Below are positions 43,332 through 52,236 of a DNA stretch of 59,625 nt, one piece after another (within the stretch, counting starts at the first letter, position 1; each line of letters starts with the position of its first letter). The position numbers and the translations under genes are program-made. The notes under the pieces are model-generated. The model was not told the DNA's origin. It saw only the letters and a program-made list of their open reading frames with translations, and did no database searches. This stretch comes from JACPLA01 sp964602055 (GTDB lineage Bacteria; Bacteroidota; Ignavibacteria; UBA10030). The stretch spans positions 1 through 59,625 of the forward strand of contig CAZRPU010000009.1 of NCBI GenBank assembly GCA_964602055.1, given 5' to 3'.

Positions 43332-44852
43332 TTATGGCCGTTCTTCGAGAAGCCCTTCCCGCTTTGCAATGATCGCTGCGACCGCCGCGTCACCGACGAT
43401 ATTCGGAACGGTTCTGCACATGTCGAGGAACCTGTCTATTCCAAGGATGAGAGCGATTCCCTCTTCAGGAACATTGACGGATCTGAGCACAATAATCAGC
43501 ATGATGATCCCCACGCCGGGAACCGGTGCTGTACCGATCGACGCCAGCACGGCCGTAAAGAGGATGGTGAGCTGTTCGGCAAGATTGAGATCAAAGCCGT
43601 ACACCTGCGCAATGAAGACCGTTGCGACCGCCTGATACATGGACGTTCCATCCATGTTGATGGTCGCTCCCAGCGGCAGCACGAAACTGGTAATCTTTTT
43701 CGGCACACCGAGATTGTCTTCGCACACGCGCATGTTGACGGGGAGGGTCGCCCCGCTCGAACTCGTTGTAAAGGCAACGAGCATCGCATCCTTCATGCCG
43801 GAAAAGAACTTGCCGTAGTTGATGCCCGAAAACAGTTTGACCGCAACGCCGAGAAACCCGAAAGTATGAAGTGCGAGGGCGAGGACGAGGGTGATCGTGT
43901 ACCAGAGAAGCGTTTCGAGAATATCGAAACCGAATTCGCCCACGGTTGCGGCGATGAGTGCGAATACCCCGAAGGGGGCCGTGGTCATGATCATCCCCAC
44001 CATCTTGATCATCGTGTCGCTCAGGCCGTCGAAAAAATCAATGACGGGTTTCGATTTGTTGGGCGCAACGAGGGTCAGACTCACGCCGATCATCAGGGCA
44101 AAGAAAACAATCTGAAGCATTTCCCCCTCGGCCAGCGCCTTGATAGGATTGGTTGCAACCACATTGACCACCATTTCGACAAGATCCACCGGGGGTATTT
44201 CCGCCTTCACATCGGTCTGAAACTCCGCCATCAGTTTTTCCTGGGCTGCCGGCGCCAGCTGCTTCCCCGGCTGCATCACATTCACCATGGTGAGCCCGAT
44301 GGTAATGGCGGAGGTGATGGTAATAAGGTAGGCGATGACGGTTTTTCCCCCGAGTTTTCCCACGCTTCTGATGTCGCCCAGACTTGCCGCACCAACAATA
44401 AGCGAAGCCAGGACGAGAGGGATGGAAATAAACATGAGGAGACGGATGAAGATATTCCCGATCGGTTTGATGAGAACCGCAATCGTCTTGACTTTTTCTA
44501 TGGATGCAACGCGCTTGAAGTATTGCCACTCCGCCGGGTTTCCGCCTTCCCTTTCATCCCCCTTGACGCGCATGGTAAGACTGAGCCGAAAATCCCTGTC
44601 AAGGGATCGAATGTACTTGAGAATGTTCAGCTGGTCTTCCGGACCAAAGGAAGCCGCAACGGAATCGCCCCGGACGAACTCAATCGCCTGCCAGTGCTTC
44701 ACCACCTGGGAAACCTGTTTCCCGCGCCCTTCCCATGTGTTTATCCTGAGCTCGTATTTGCTCACGTTGAAATATGCGCCAAAAATGGCTCCCAGGACGA
44801 GTGCACCGAGGATCTGATGATGGAGCTGGATCTTTTTCCACGAGAATTTCAT
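43332..44852 (-). CDS. Dicarboxylate/amino acid:cation symporter (DAACS family)
   Basis: A 506-residue inner-membrane carrier of the GltP/DctA fold. Family motifs are 'AFTTSSSGATLPVNM' (HP1 serine-rich), 'GATINMDGTSMYQAV' (NMDGT) and 'IGTAPVPGVGIIML' (HP2). These bind Na+ or H+ and substrates such as glutamate, aspartate or C4 acids. An unusual polar insert of about 100 residues (roughly 28-125) sits between the first and second membrane helices. ATG 44852 has AAGGTGG upstream and overlaps the NhaC stop (ATGA at 44852-44849), so the two carriers are co-translated. The bidirectional terminator follows. Confidence 0.9.
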   Translation of the reverse strand: MKFSWKKIQLHHQILGALVLGAIFGAYFNVSKYELRINTWEGRGKQVSQVVKHWQAIEFVRGDSVAASFGPEDQLNILKYIRSLDRDFRLSLTMRVKGDEREGGNPAEWQYFKRVASIEKVKTIAVLIKPIGNIFIRLLMFISIPLVLASLIVGAASLGDIRSVGKLGGKTVIAYLITITSAITIGLTMVNVMQPGKQLAPAAQEKLMAEFQTDVKAEIPPVDLVEMVVNVVATNPIKALAEGEMLQIVFFALMIGVSLTLVAPNKSKPVIDFFDGLSDTMIKMVGMIMTTAPFGVFALIAATVGEFGFDILETLLWYTITLVLALALHTFGFLGVAVKLFSGINYGKFFSGMKDAMLVAFTTSSSGATLPVNMRVCEDNLGVPKKITSFVLPLGATINMDGTSMYQAVATVFIAQVYGFDLNLAEQLTILFTAVLASIGTAPVPGVGIIMLIIVLRSVNVPEEGIALILGIDRFLDMCRTVPNIVGDAAVAAIIAKREGLLEERP

Positions 44853-46771
44853 GATGCCACCTTCAGCGGTTCGACTTTTTTGCCGACAGTAAAGAGGACC
44901 ACAACCATAATAACAGTACCAACGACAATCGAAATCCACGGCGAGAGCCCAAAAGCCGTGGGAATATCCCCGACCAGCATTCCGACAAATGCCGCAAGGA
45001 GGGCATAAGGGAGTTGAGTGCGTACATGGTCGATATGGTCACAGGCGGAAGCCATGGAACTGAGGATCGTGGTATCAGAAATGGGAGAACAATGGTCGCC
45101 AAAGACTGCTCCGGCAAGAACGGAGCTGATCACGCCATGCAGAACGATTTCCATGTCCACGGGGCCGAGGAGCGCGTCGATGCTGAGAGTGTTCGCCAGA
45201 GGGATCACCAACGGCATCATGATCGCCATGGTTCCCCAGCTTGTCCCTGTGGCAAAACTCACAACGGCCGCGATGATAAATGTCAGAACGGGAAGCCAAT
45301 GCGGTTCGATGCTTCCTCGCAAGAGCTGGACAAGATAGCCGGCCGTGTTGACTTCTTTCGTCACCTCGCCAATCGACCACGCCAGTATGAGGATGAGCAT
45401 GGCAAGAAGCATGGATTTGACGCCGTTAAACCAGGCGTCGATAGTCTCTCCTGCTTTCATGATCCGCTGCACGATGGTGAGGCCGATGGCGACGATACAG
45501 CCGGAAAGCGATGCCCACAAAAGGGCGGAATAGGAATCTGATTTGCTGATGATATCCCCCACAGAGTATGACGCTCGACCCTCCGCTGCAAGGGCCGCCG
45601 TTCCTGTGGAATAGAGACCATAGAGTCCGACGGCGAGAATAGCGATGATGGGCACCAAACCGTTGAACCAACGCGCCGGCTTGTCGCTGGTGTATTCTTC
45701 CGTGCTTTCCGTCAGGTCAACTGCAGGCTGGGCGCCGTCGCGCAGTACCTTCCCGGTCGAACGGGCCCGGCGTTCTGCCTGCAGCATCGGGCCAAAATCG
45801 CGGTCGAAATAACCAATGATAAAGACCAGAATAAGAGTAAAAATGGGATAGAACCGGTACGGGATTGTCTGGAGAAAAACCGAATACGGCTCCTCCGTCG
45901 AGTTGATCAGTTTCAATCCGTCTGCGATCAGTCCGATTTCATAGCCGATCCAGGTCGAGATGATAAACACACTGGCCACGGTAGCAGCTCCGGCATCGAC
46001 AATGAAGGAGAGCTTTTCACGCGAGATCCGCAGACGATCCGTGATCGGACGCATGAGATTGCCACGCACAAGAACATTGGCATAGTCGTCGAAGAACATC
46101 ACAAACGCCATTCCCCACGTGGCAAGTTGTCCGCCGCGAGCCGTTCGGGCATAGCGCGTAATGAGGTTCGCAATGCCAATGGTGCCGCCGTTCTTCGAAA
46201 TCACGCCTACCATCCCTCCGAACAGCATGCTGAAGAGGATGATCTGAACGTGACTTGTCTCCGAAAGCGCCCGAAGAATAAAATGATCGAGAACCCGATA
46301 GACTCCGCCCACAAGATCGTAGTCAAATGCTATGACAGCGCCAACCCAAATACCGGCGAAGAGCGAGATCACCACCTGGCGGATGATCAGGGCGAGGAGG
46401 ATGGCGACGAGGGGGGGCAGGACGCTCAGCCACCCCGGCACCACGCGGATAGTCACGGCCGATCGTATCCCCCCAGCTTCGACCATGATCTGTGTCGAAC
46501 CCGCCGAACGGACCATCAGATCCTCAACAAGAAGCCTGCCCGATGAAAATCGGAACGTTTTCCTGTCGCCGGCCGCTTCAGCTCCCTCGAGGGTAGCAGG
46601 TTCTGAAAACGACTGGCTGATGCCAGCCGAGTCTCTGGCAAGAATCTCGAGATTGAAGTTGACGCCGGAAAGCACGAGTGGGGGCGCTTTGATTTCGAGC
46701 GTGGGTTTCTGATTCGACTGACCGACAGCAAGAGAAGAGAGAAGGACAGCAAGAAGAAGGGGTCTGAACAC
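44849..46771 (-). CDS. nhaC: NhaC-family Na+/H+ antiporter with exported N-terminal domain
   Basis: A 640-residue inner-membrane antiporter-like protein. The start is GTG 46771, with GGAAAGG upstream, giving a signal-peptide-like N-terminus ('FRPLLLAVLLSSLAVGQ'). Residues 20-120 form an Ig-like beta domain ('LEIKAPPLVLSGVNFNLEILARD'), which would lie outside the cytoplasm. The NhaC core follows with 'FFDDYANVLVRGNLMRPITDR', 'ATGTSWGTMAIMMPLVIP' and 'FGDHCSPISDTTILSSMASACDHIDHVRTQ', all conserved. NhaC-like proteins exchange Na+ for H+ or organic solutes. The earlier ATG (46873) is rejected because the promoter at 46816-46844 lies between it and the GTG. Coupled to the DAACS symporter. Confidence 0.87.
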   Translation of the reverse strand: MFRPLLLAVLLSSLAVGQSNQKPTLEIKAPPLVLSGVNFNLEILARDSAGISQSFSEPATLEGAEAAGDRKTFRFSSGRLLVEDLMVRSAGSTQIMVEAGGIRSAVTIRVVPGWLSVLPPLVAILLALIIRQVVISLFAGIWVGAVIAFDYDLVGGVYRVLDHFILRALSETSHVQIILFSMLFGGMVGVISKNGGTIGIANLITRYARTARGGQLATWGMAFVMFFDDYANVLVRGNLMRPITDRLRISREKLSFIVDAGAATVASVFIISTWIGYEIGLIADGLKLINSTEEPYSVFLQTIPYRFYPIFTLILVFIIGYFDRDFGPMLQAERRARSTGKVLRDGAQPAVDLTESTEEYTSDKPARWFNGLVPIIAILAVGLYGLYSTGTAALAAEGRASYSVGDIISKSDSYSALLWASLSGCIVAIGLTIVQRIMKAGETIDAWFNGVKSMLLAMLILILAWSIGEVTKEVNTAGYLVQLLRGSIEPHWLPVLTFIIAAVVSFATGTSWGTMAIMMPLVIPLANTLSIDALLGPVDMEIVLHGVISSVLAGAVFGDHCSPISDTTILSSMASACDHIDHVRTQLPYALLAAFVGMLVGDIPTAFGLSPWISIVVGTVIMVVVLFTVGKKVEPLKVAS

Positions 46772-46815
46772 AAATGCCTTTCCGACGTGGCGAATTGCCA
46801 AAAAGAACAGAGCGA

Positions 46816-46844
46816 AAATAACCAGTTTCCGAGGGAAATGCAAC
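46816..46844 (-). promoter_or_regulatory. Candidate promoter of nhaC/symporter unit
   Basis: On the minus strand TTGCAT (46844-46839), a 17-base spacer and TATTTT (46821-46816), 44 bases before GTG 46771. It supports that start. Confidence 0.62.
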
Positions 46845-46911
46845 GAAAATACAAGCAGAAGCAATGGCTGCATGAGCGGTCCCGCAGCCTTGAAGGTCTA
46901 CAACGGCCGGA

Positions 46912-48168
46912 TCAAGTCGCCTCCGCGGGCGATGTTTCCGAAACGCGATTGAGCAAGGCAAGGCCCGCGAGCAAGAGGACACCCACGGAAACAAGGGCCA
47001 TCCTCTGATTGGCATACGATGACACGACACCGAACAGGACCGGGCCAATGATCGCCGACGCCTTTCCAAAGAACGAGTAGAAACCGAAGAATTCTGTTTT
47101 CTTTTCCGGCGGAATAATTGTCGTCATCAAGCTCCGGCTCGACGATTGAGATGATCCCAGCGCCACTCCCGCCAAAACGCCTACTCCAAAAAACATTGCC
47201 GCGTCTACGACAAAATACGCGAGCGTAACCACCGCAAGCCAGATGAGGAGCGAAATGACAAGAGTCTTTTTGTGGCCGATTTTGTCCGCGAGAATCCCAA
47301 AGAGAACTGAACCTATCAATGCAGAGGTCTGCACTATGGCGAAAAAGATGATGATATCCTGGATGGGCAGCTTGAGCGTTTCATCCGCAAAAATTGAAGA
47401 GAAGATAACAATCGTATTGACAGCGTCAATGTAGAGGAAGTACGCAAGCAGAAACCTTCCCACGTTCCGGTATTTCGGGAATTCCTGAAATGTCGATCGA
47501 ATGCGGCGAAGGCCAATGGCGGCGAAATTCAGTTTGAGACTCGCATGCCGTTGCCGGTCCGGCACAACGATGAACAGAGGAAGAGCGAAGAGAAAGAACA
47601 TGACGGCCGCCAGCAGGAAACTCATCCGCACGTTGGCGAGATTTGCAGTCTCGAAACCCCCGGCATACAACGGCATGGCGATGACCAAGGTCACCAGGGA
47701 ACCCAAGTACCCCATGGCGAAGCCATATCCTGACACGCGGCCGTAACTTCGTTCCGTCGTAATCTCCGGTAGGAACGCATCATAGAAAACCAGTCCGCCT
47801 TCGAACCCTATGTTGGCGAGCACCAGAAGAATCATGCCGGCGAGAATCATGGAATCCCCGACAAAGAAAAGCCCCGCCGTGCAGAGCACGCAGAGAAGAG
47901 TGAAAAGCCAGAGAAACCGCTTTTTCCCTGCTCCATAATCAGCAACGGCCCCGAGAATGGGTGAAAGAACAGCGACAATCAGCATGGACAGGCTGAAGGA
48001 GAGTCCCCAGAGAGCGTCTCCCTCTGCTCCACCGCCGACAATGACCTTTTTGAAATAGAGAGGGTACCCTACGGTCAGGATGAGAACATAGAACGCCGTG
48101 TTGGCAAAATCGAAAAGAGTCCAGGAGAGAATTGTTCTGCGTGAGGCAGATGATGCCGATGCATTCAT
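46912..48168 (-). CDS. MFS transporter, UMF1/Atg22-like family
   Basis: A 418-residue twelve-helix major facilitator. The N-terminus 'ILSWTLFDFANTAFYVLILTVGYPLYF' and 'GLVFYDAFLPEI' with 'SGYGFAMGYLGSLVTL' are characteristic of the UMF1/Atg22-like group, whose eukaryotic member exports amino acids from the vacuole. The second half has 'FGILADKIGHKKTLVISL' (the G-x-x-x-D-x-x-G-x-K loop). Its substrate is unknown. The start overlaps the nusB stop by four bases (ATGA at 48168-48165). It ends the ABC ATPase-nusB-MFS operon. Confidence 0.88.
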   Translation of the reverse strand: MNASASSASRRTILSWTLFDFANTAFYVLILTVGYPLYFKKVIVGGGAEGDALWGLSFSLSMLIVAVLSPILGAVADYGAGKKRFLWLFTLLCVLCTAGLFFVGDSMILAGMILLVLANIGFEGGLVFYDAFLPEITTERSYGRVSGYGFAMGYLGSLVTLVIAMPLYAGGFETANLANVRMSFLLAAVMFFLFALPLFIVVPDRQRHASLKLNFAAIGLRRIRSTFQEFPKYRNVGRFLLAYFLYIDAVNTIVIFSSIFADETLKLPIQDIIIFFAIVQTSALIGSVLFGILADKIGHKKTLVISLLIWLAVVTLAYFVVDAAMFFGVGVLAGVALGSSQSSSRSLMTTIIPPEKKTEFFGFYSFFGKASAIIGPVLFGVVSSYANQRMALVSVGVLLLAGLALLNRVSETSPAEAT

Positions 48169-48641
48169 GAGGAGGGGTGCTTCCGTGCGGCGGTTTCGAG
48201 GAGTCCTCGGCCGCTCTTCTTCAATTTCCCGTTTGTTCGCAGGTCTTCGAAAACGGAATCGAGAACCCCATTGACGAACTTGTCGCTTTTCTCCGTGCTG
48301 TAACGGCGAGCGATTTCAATGGCCTCATTAATGGAGACCTTCGGCGGAATGTCCTCAAAATACAGTAATTCGCAGATGCACATGCGCAGAATGACGCGGT
48401 CAACAACTGCGAGCCTGTTGAACTCCCAGTTGGCCACTCTCTTTTTGATGAGCGTATCCAGCTCTTCTTCTGTCTCAACGACTTTTCGCACCAGGGACTG
48501 GGCAAACTCAAACGTGGCCTTGTCCTTCCGAAGGTCGGCAAGGATGTTCTCAATGATTGCTTCGACGGGATCATGGGAAAGCTCATGGGCATACAGAGCC
48601 TGAAGTACTTTTTCACGAATGATCCGCCTTTTTGATGCCAT
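48165..48641 (-). CDS. nusB: Transcription antitermination protein NusB
   Basis: A 158-residue all-helical RNA-binding protein that joins NusE on boxA RNA during rRNA transcription. 'REKVLQALYAHELS' is the N-terminal family motif. 'WEFNRLAVVDRVILRMCICELLYFEDIPPKVSINEAIEIARRYSTEKSDKFVNGVLD' is, in shorter pieces, the conserved core (ILR..., INEAI, FVNGVLD). It lies three bases after the FecE-like ATPase and overlaps the MFS gene. Confidence 0.95.
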   Translation of the reverse strand: MASKRRIIREKVLQALYAHELSHDPVEAIIENILADLRKDKATFEFAQSLVRKVVETEEELDTLIKKRVANWEFNRLAVVDRVILRMCICELLYFEDIPPKVSINEAIEIARRYSTEKSDKFVNGVLDSVFEDLRTNGKLKKSGRGLLETAARKHPSS

Positions 48642-48644
48642 ACC

Positions 48645-49460
48645 CTATTGTCCTTGTATTCCCTGCAGCTGTTCCGGGTTGAGAAAAATCCGCACGGGAC
48701 CGCCGGGATGGGACCGGTCGACCACGACGTCTGTTTGAAAGACCTTCTGAATGAACTCTGCCGTCAGAACTGTTTCTGGAGATCCCCCTGCAACGATGGT
48801 GCTTCCTTCGCCGGGAGAGGTTCGGGCGAGCAGCACGACGTTCGAACTGAACGCGGACGCAAGATTGAGGTCATGCGTGACCGACACGACGGTGATCCCT
48901 TCCTGCTGCTGCCTGCGGAGAATGCGAAAGACATCGATCTGATGGGAAAGATCAAGGTGTGCGTTTGGTTCATCCAGAAGGAGAATCTTCGGCTGCTGGG
49001 CGAGTGCGCGGGCAATGAGCACTCGTTGACGCTCCCCTCCCGAAATCGCCGTTACGGGTTTACCCGCCAAATGAGCGACGTCCGTCAGTTCCATCGCACG
49101 CTCAGCCTGAAGAATGTCCTCCCGGTTTTCGAATCCCAGTTTTCCTACATAGGGCGTTCGACCCATGAGAACGACCTCCATCACCGTAAAGGGGAAGAAC
49201 CAACCCGGATCCTGCGGAACAAAGCCGATGATGCGGGCAAGTTGATTCCTTTCGTAGCCGGCAAGCGGATGATCCCCCAGAAAGATTGCTCCCTGGGAAG
49301 GGAGAAGAATTCGCGCAAGGAGACGCAGAAGAGTGCTCTTTCCCGAACCATTCGGCCCAAGAATGGTCAGGAATTCCCCCGGACGCACATCGAATGCAAC
49401 GTTTCGCAGGACAGGCCAGCGGGAAAAGCTGAAGGAAATGTCGGAAACACGAATGTGCAT
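48645..49460 (-). CDS. ABC transporter ATP-binding protein, FecE/BtuD type
   Basis: A 271-residue ATPase of the iron-siderophore/heme/cobalamin importer class. Walker A is GPNGSGKST, the Q-loop region is 'IGFVPQDPGWFFPFTVMEVVLMGRTPY', the signature ISGGERQRVLIARAL, Walker B ILLLDEPNAHLD, and the H-loop is in 'VSVTHDLN'. No FecCD permease or binding protein is nearby, so its membrane partner is encoded elsewhere. It heads an operon with nusB and an MFS gene. A promoter lies 33 bases upstream. Confidence 0.88.
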   Translation of the reverse strand: MHIRVSDISFSFSRWPVLRNVAFDVRPGEFLTILGPNGSGKSTLLRLLARILLPSQGAIFLGDHPLAGYERNQLARIIGFVPQDPGWFFPFTVMEVVLMGRTPYVGKLGFENREDILQAERAMELTDVAHLAGKPVTAISGGERQRVLIARALAQQPKILLLDEPNAHLDLSHQIDVFRILRRQQQEGITVVSVTHDLNLASAFSSNVVLLARTSPGEGSTIVAGGSPETVLTAEFIQKVFQTDVVVDRSHPGGPVRIFLNPEQLQGIQGQ

Positions 49461-49492
49461 GAACGGGTTTTCGCGATTGCAAAAGTGGTGGC

Positions 49493-49521
49493 AAAATAGG
49501 CAAAATTGAAGTCCAAGGCAA
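49493..49521 (-). promoter_or_regulatory. Candidate promoter of ABC ATPase-nusB-MFS operon
   Basis: On the minus strand TTGCCT (49521-49516), a 17-base spacer and TATTTT (49498-49493). Confidence 0.55.
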
Positions 49522-49562
49522 GGAACGATCGCCGTAAGTCATTGATTTTTCAAAAGAAAGAC

Positions 49563-49591
49563 TTGCATTTCGTATACGTGATTCACATATT
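49563..49591 (+). promoter_or_regulatory. Candidate promoter of DUF5916 gene
   Basis: TTGCAT (49563-49568), a 17-base spacer and CATATT (49586-49591), 24 bases before ATG 49616, leaving a leader of only about 18 bases. Confidence 0.58.
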
Positions 49592-49615
49592 TCTGCGAAC
49601 ATTGAGTAACCCTGC

Positions 49616-52225
49616 ATGCGCTTTTGCTTTCAGTGTTCAACCCCGGCATTCCCTGTTTTCCTCTTTCCTTTTCTCTTGTCCTCGTCGGATCTGTCAGCCC
49701 AACAATCGGGCGACCCATTGAATGCGGTCCGCGTCGCGGGTTCTGTTTCCATCGATGGGAAGCTTGACGAACCGGTTTGGCAGAGAACCGGCAAGTCCGG
49801 GCTCATTCAGCGCGAACCCCGGGAGGGGGAGCCGTCGACCGAGCGTACGGATGTCTGGTTTGCTTTTGACGACCATGCTCTCTACGTTGCCGTCCGCCTC
49901 TACGACCACTCTCCTGATTCGATTGTAGGAAGACTTGTCCGCCGGGATGACGACTTTGAATCGGATGCAATCTTCGTCGGCATTGACCCGAACCATGACC
50001 GTTTGACCGCCTATTATTTCGGCACGAATCCCAGCGCAGGGAAACAGGACGGTATTATTTACGACGACAACAAAAGCGACAACTCGTTTGATGCCGTATG
50101 GGATGTTGGTGTCCAAACGGACTCTGAAGGCTGGACTGCCGAGTTCCGGATTCCCTTTTCACAGATTCGCTTTTCGCAATCCGACAAATATGTATGGGGA
50201 GTTGAAATCAGCCGAACCATCCATCGAAAAAAGGAAGAGTCCTATTTCCTCTATTATCCGCGCAACGACGAAGTGCGAGTATCACGATGGCTTGAACTGC
50301 ATGGGATTGAAGGAATCGAGCCGCCACCGCGCATTGAAGTAAGTCCCTATCTTGCCGCAACAGGAAAATTTCTTCAGCCCCCTGCAGTTGACGTATTCAA
50401 CGCGGGCCGAACCGATCCATTTGTCTTCGGAAGGGACTATTTCGGCCGGCTGGGAGCAGACGCAAAAATCGGGCTAAGCGGCAATTTCACGCTCGATGCT
50501 TCAGTGAATCCGGATTTTGCGCAGGTTGAGGTTGACCCCGCTGTGATCAACCTGTCAGCTTACGAAACGTATTTTTACGAGAAGAGGCCTTTTTTCATCG
50601 AAGGATCCAACATCCTCTCCTTCGGACGCGGGGGCGCATCGGATTTTACCGATTTCAACTGGAGCGATCCGGCCTTCTTTTACAGCAGACGCATTGGCAG
50701 GGCACCGCAAGGATCGGTGACCCATTCAGGATTTACCGACATACCCGACCGCACGACCATTCTTGGTGCAGCCAAGGTAAGCGGAAAAACGTCGGACGGA
50801 TGGTCGGTGGCAGCCCTGGCGGCCCTCACAAACCGCGAGTTTGGGGTGGTGGACTCGGCCGGATCGCGTTTTGATGAGGAGATTGAGCCCTCTACGTTCT
50901 ACGGAATCATCAGAACACAGAGGAATTTCGAAGACTCCCGCCAGGCCCTGGGATTTATTGCCACTCTTGTAGAACGCGATGCCCGCACTCCCCGGACTGC
51001 AGATTTTCTCAATAAACGAGGACTTTCGTTCGCGGTGGATGGGTGGACATTTCTCGATGCGGAAAAGGAATGGGTCGTCACCGGTTGGACCGGTCTCACG
51101 AGCGTCAGCGGTACGCGTTCACGCATCACATCGCTTCAGCGTTCTGCGCAGCACTACTTCCAGAAGCCTGACCAGGACCATCTCGTTCTTGATTCGTCTG
51201 CGACGTCGCTCACCGGGTGGGCGGGACGCGTTTGGATCAATAAAAACAAGGGGAATTGGCGATTCAATGCTGCGGTGGGGTTCATCAATCCTTCCTTCGA
51301 ATCAAATGATCTTGGATTCCATACCTATACCGACATCATTAACACGCATGTTTGGGCAGGCTACACCTGGTATGAACCCGGCCCGATATTTCGCAGAAAC
51401 TCATTAGGCATTGCGGCCCTCGAAGAGTTCAATTTTGGAGGTATCAAGACTGGAGAGACGGTTTACCTGAATGCCGATGCCGAATTGCTCAGTTATTGGG
51501 GTGGATCGGTCTTTCTTGGCTATAATACGGAGTTCTTTGACGACAGACGAACCCGGGGGGGGCCGCTGATGAAATCTCTTCCGAGCAAGTTCATCTTTCT
51601 CTCTTTCAACAGCGACACGAGGCGGGATTTCTACGGATTTCTTTCGTTGTTTGCCGACCGGGGCAATTCGGGGGGCTGGGATTACAGCGCTACTCTCACG
51701 CTTTCATGGCGGGTCACAAAGGCGCTCAACGTAAGCCTCGGGCCATCGTATTCGCGCAATCATTCGACGGCGCAGTACGTCGAGGCCGTGGCAGATTCGA
51801 GCGCTTTCTCCACCTTCGGGACACGGTATGTTTTTGCATCCCTCGACCAGCATTCACTTTCGGCGACTCTCCGCATCAACTGGACCTTCACTTCGACGTT
51901 GAGTCTCCAGATCTTTTCTCAGCCCTTCCTTTCCGCCGGGCAGTACGGAGAATACAAACGTCTCGCGGCACCCGGCACGTTCTCCTTCGTACCTGCGAAC
52001 GCCTCCTTCTCCCCCGATTTCAACTACAAATCGCTGAGGGCGAATGCCGTTCTTCGGTGGGAGTACTTACCCGGTTCCACGCTCTATCTTGTATGGACAA
52101 ATGAAAAGACTCAGTACGAGGCGGGCAACGGAGCTTTTCGAATGGGGAGGGATTTCTCTGAAATGCTGCGGGCAAGACCCGATAACGTTTTTTCGCTCAA
52201 GGTCACCTATTGGTGGACCCCCTGA
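49616..52225 (+). CDS. DUF5916 outer-membrane protein with CBM9-like N-terminal domain
   Basis: An 869-residue exported protein. After a signal peptide (to about 29) comes a CBM9-like domain (about 35-215): 'VSIDGKLDEPVWQRTGKSGLIQREPREGEPSTERTDVWFAFDD' in pieces, and 'WTAEFRIPFSQIRFSQ'. The DUF5916 region then runs to the end as many amphipathic strands, including 'DASVNPDFAQVEVDPAVINLSAYETYFYEKRPFFIEGS' in pieces, the family's best block, and a C-terminal '...LKVTYWW'. It is probably an outer-membrane barrel displaying a carbohydrate-binding-like domain; the ligand is not known. No clear SD precedes the ATG. It is divergent from the ABC ATPase operon and convergent with the cyclase-TPR gene, 11 bases apart. 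Confidence 0.87.
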   Translation: MRFCFQCSTPAFPVFLFPFLLSSSDLSAQQSGDPLNAVRVAGSVSIDGKLDEPVWQRTGKSGLIQREPREGEPSTERTDVWFAFDDHALYVAVRLYDHSPDSIVGRLVRRDDDFESDAIFVGIDPNHDRLTAYYFGTNPSAGKQDGIIYDDNKSDNSFDAVWDVGVQTDSEGWTAEFRIPFSQIRFSQSDKYVWGVEISRTIHRKKEESYFLYYPRNDEVRVSRWLELHGIEGIEPPPRIEVSPYLAATGKFLQPPAVDVFNAGRTDPFVFGRDYFGRLGADAKIGLSGNFTLDASVNPDFAQVEVDPAVINLSAYETYFYEKRPFFIEGSNILSFGRGGASDFTDFNWSDPAFFYSRRIGRAPQGSVTHSGFTDIPDRTTILGAAKVSGKTSDGWSVAALAALTNREFGVVDSAGSRFDEEIEPSTFYGIIRTQRNFEDSRQALGFIATLVERDARTPRTADFLNKRGLSFAVDGWTFLDAEKEWVVTGWTGLTSVSGTRSRITSLQRSAQHYFQKPDQDHLVLDSSATSLTGWAGRVWINKNKGNWRFNAAVGFINPSFESNDLGFHTYTDIINTHVWAGYTWYEPGPIFRRNSLGIAALEEFNFGGIKTGETVYLNADAELLSYWGGSVFLGYNTEFFDDRRTRGGPLMKSLPSKFIFLSFNSDTRRDFYGFLSLFADRGNSGGWDYSATLTLSWRVTKALNVSLGPSYSRNHSTAQYVEAVADSSAFSTFGTRYVFASLDQHSLSATLRINWTFTSTLSLQIFSQPFLSAGQYGEYKRLAAPGTFSFVPANASFSPDFNYKSLRANAVLRWEYLPGSTLYLVWTNEKTQYEAGNGAFRMGRDFSEMLRARPDNVFSLKVTYWWTP

Positions 52226-52236
52226 GAGGGAGAACG

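Noticed and set aside
43866..45008. 380-codon frame opposite the symporter and nhaC
   Set aside because: His/Asp-rich translation typical of the reverse of membrane protein codons; no start signal.
46772..46873. Longer N-terminus for nhaC from an ATG at 46873
   Set aside because: The promoter TTGCAT-N17-TATTTT lies between this ATG and GTG 46771, and the GTG has an SD and a signal peptide.
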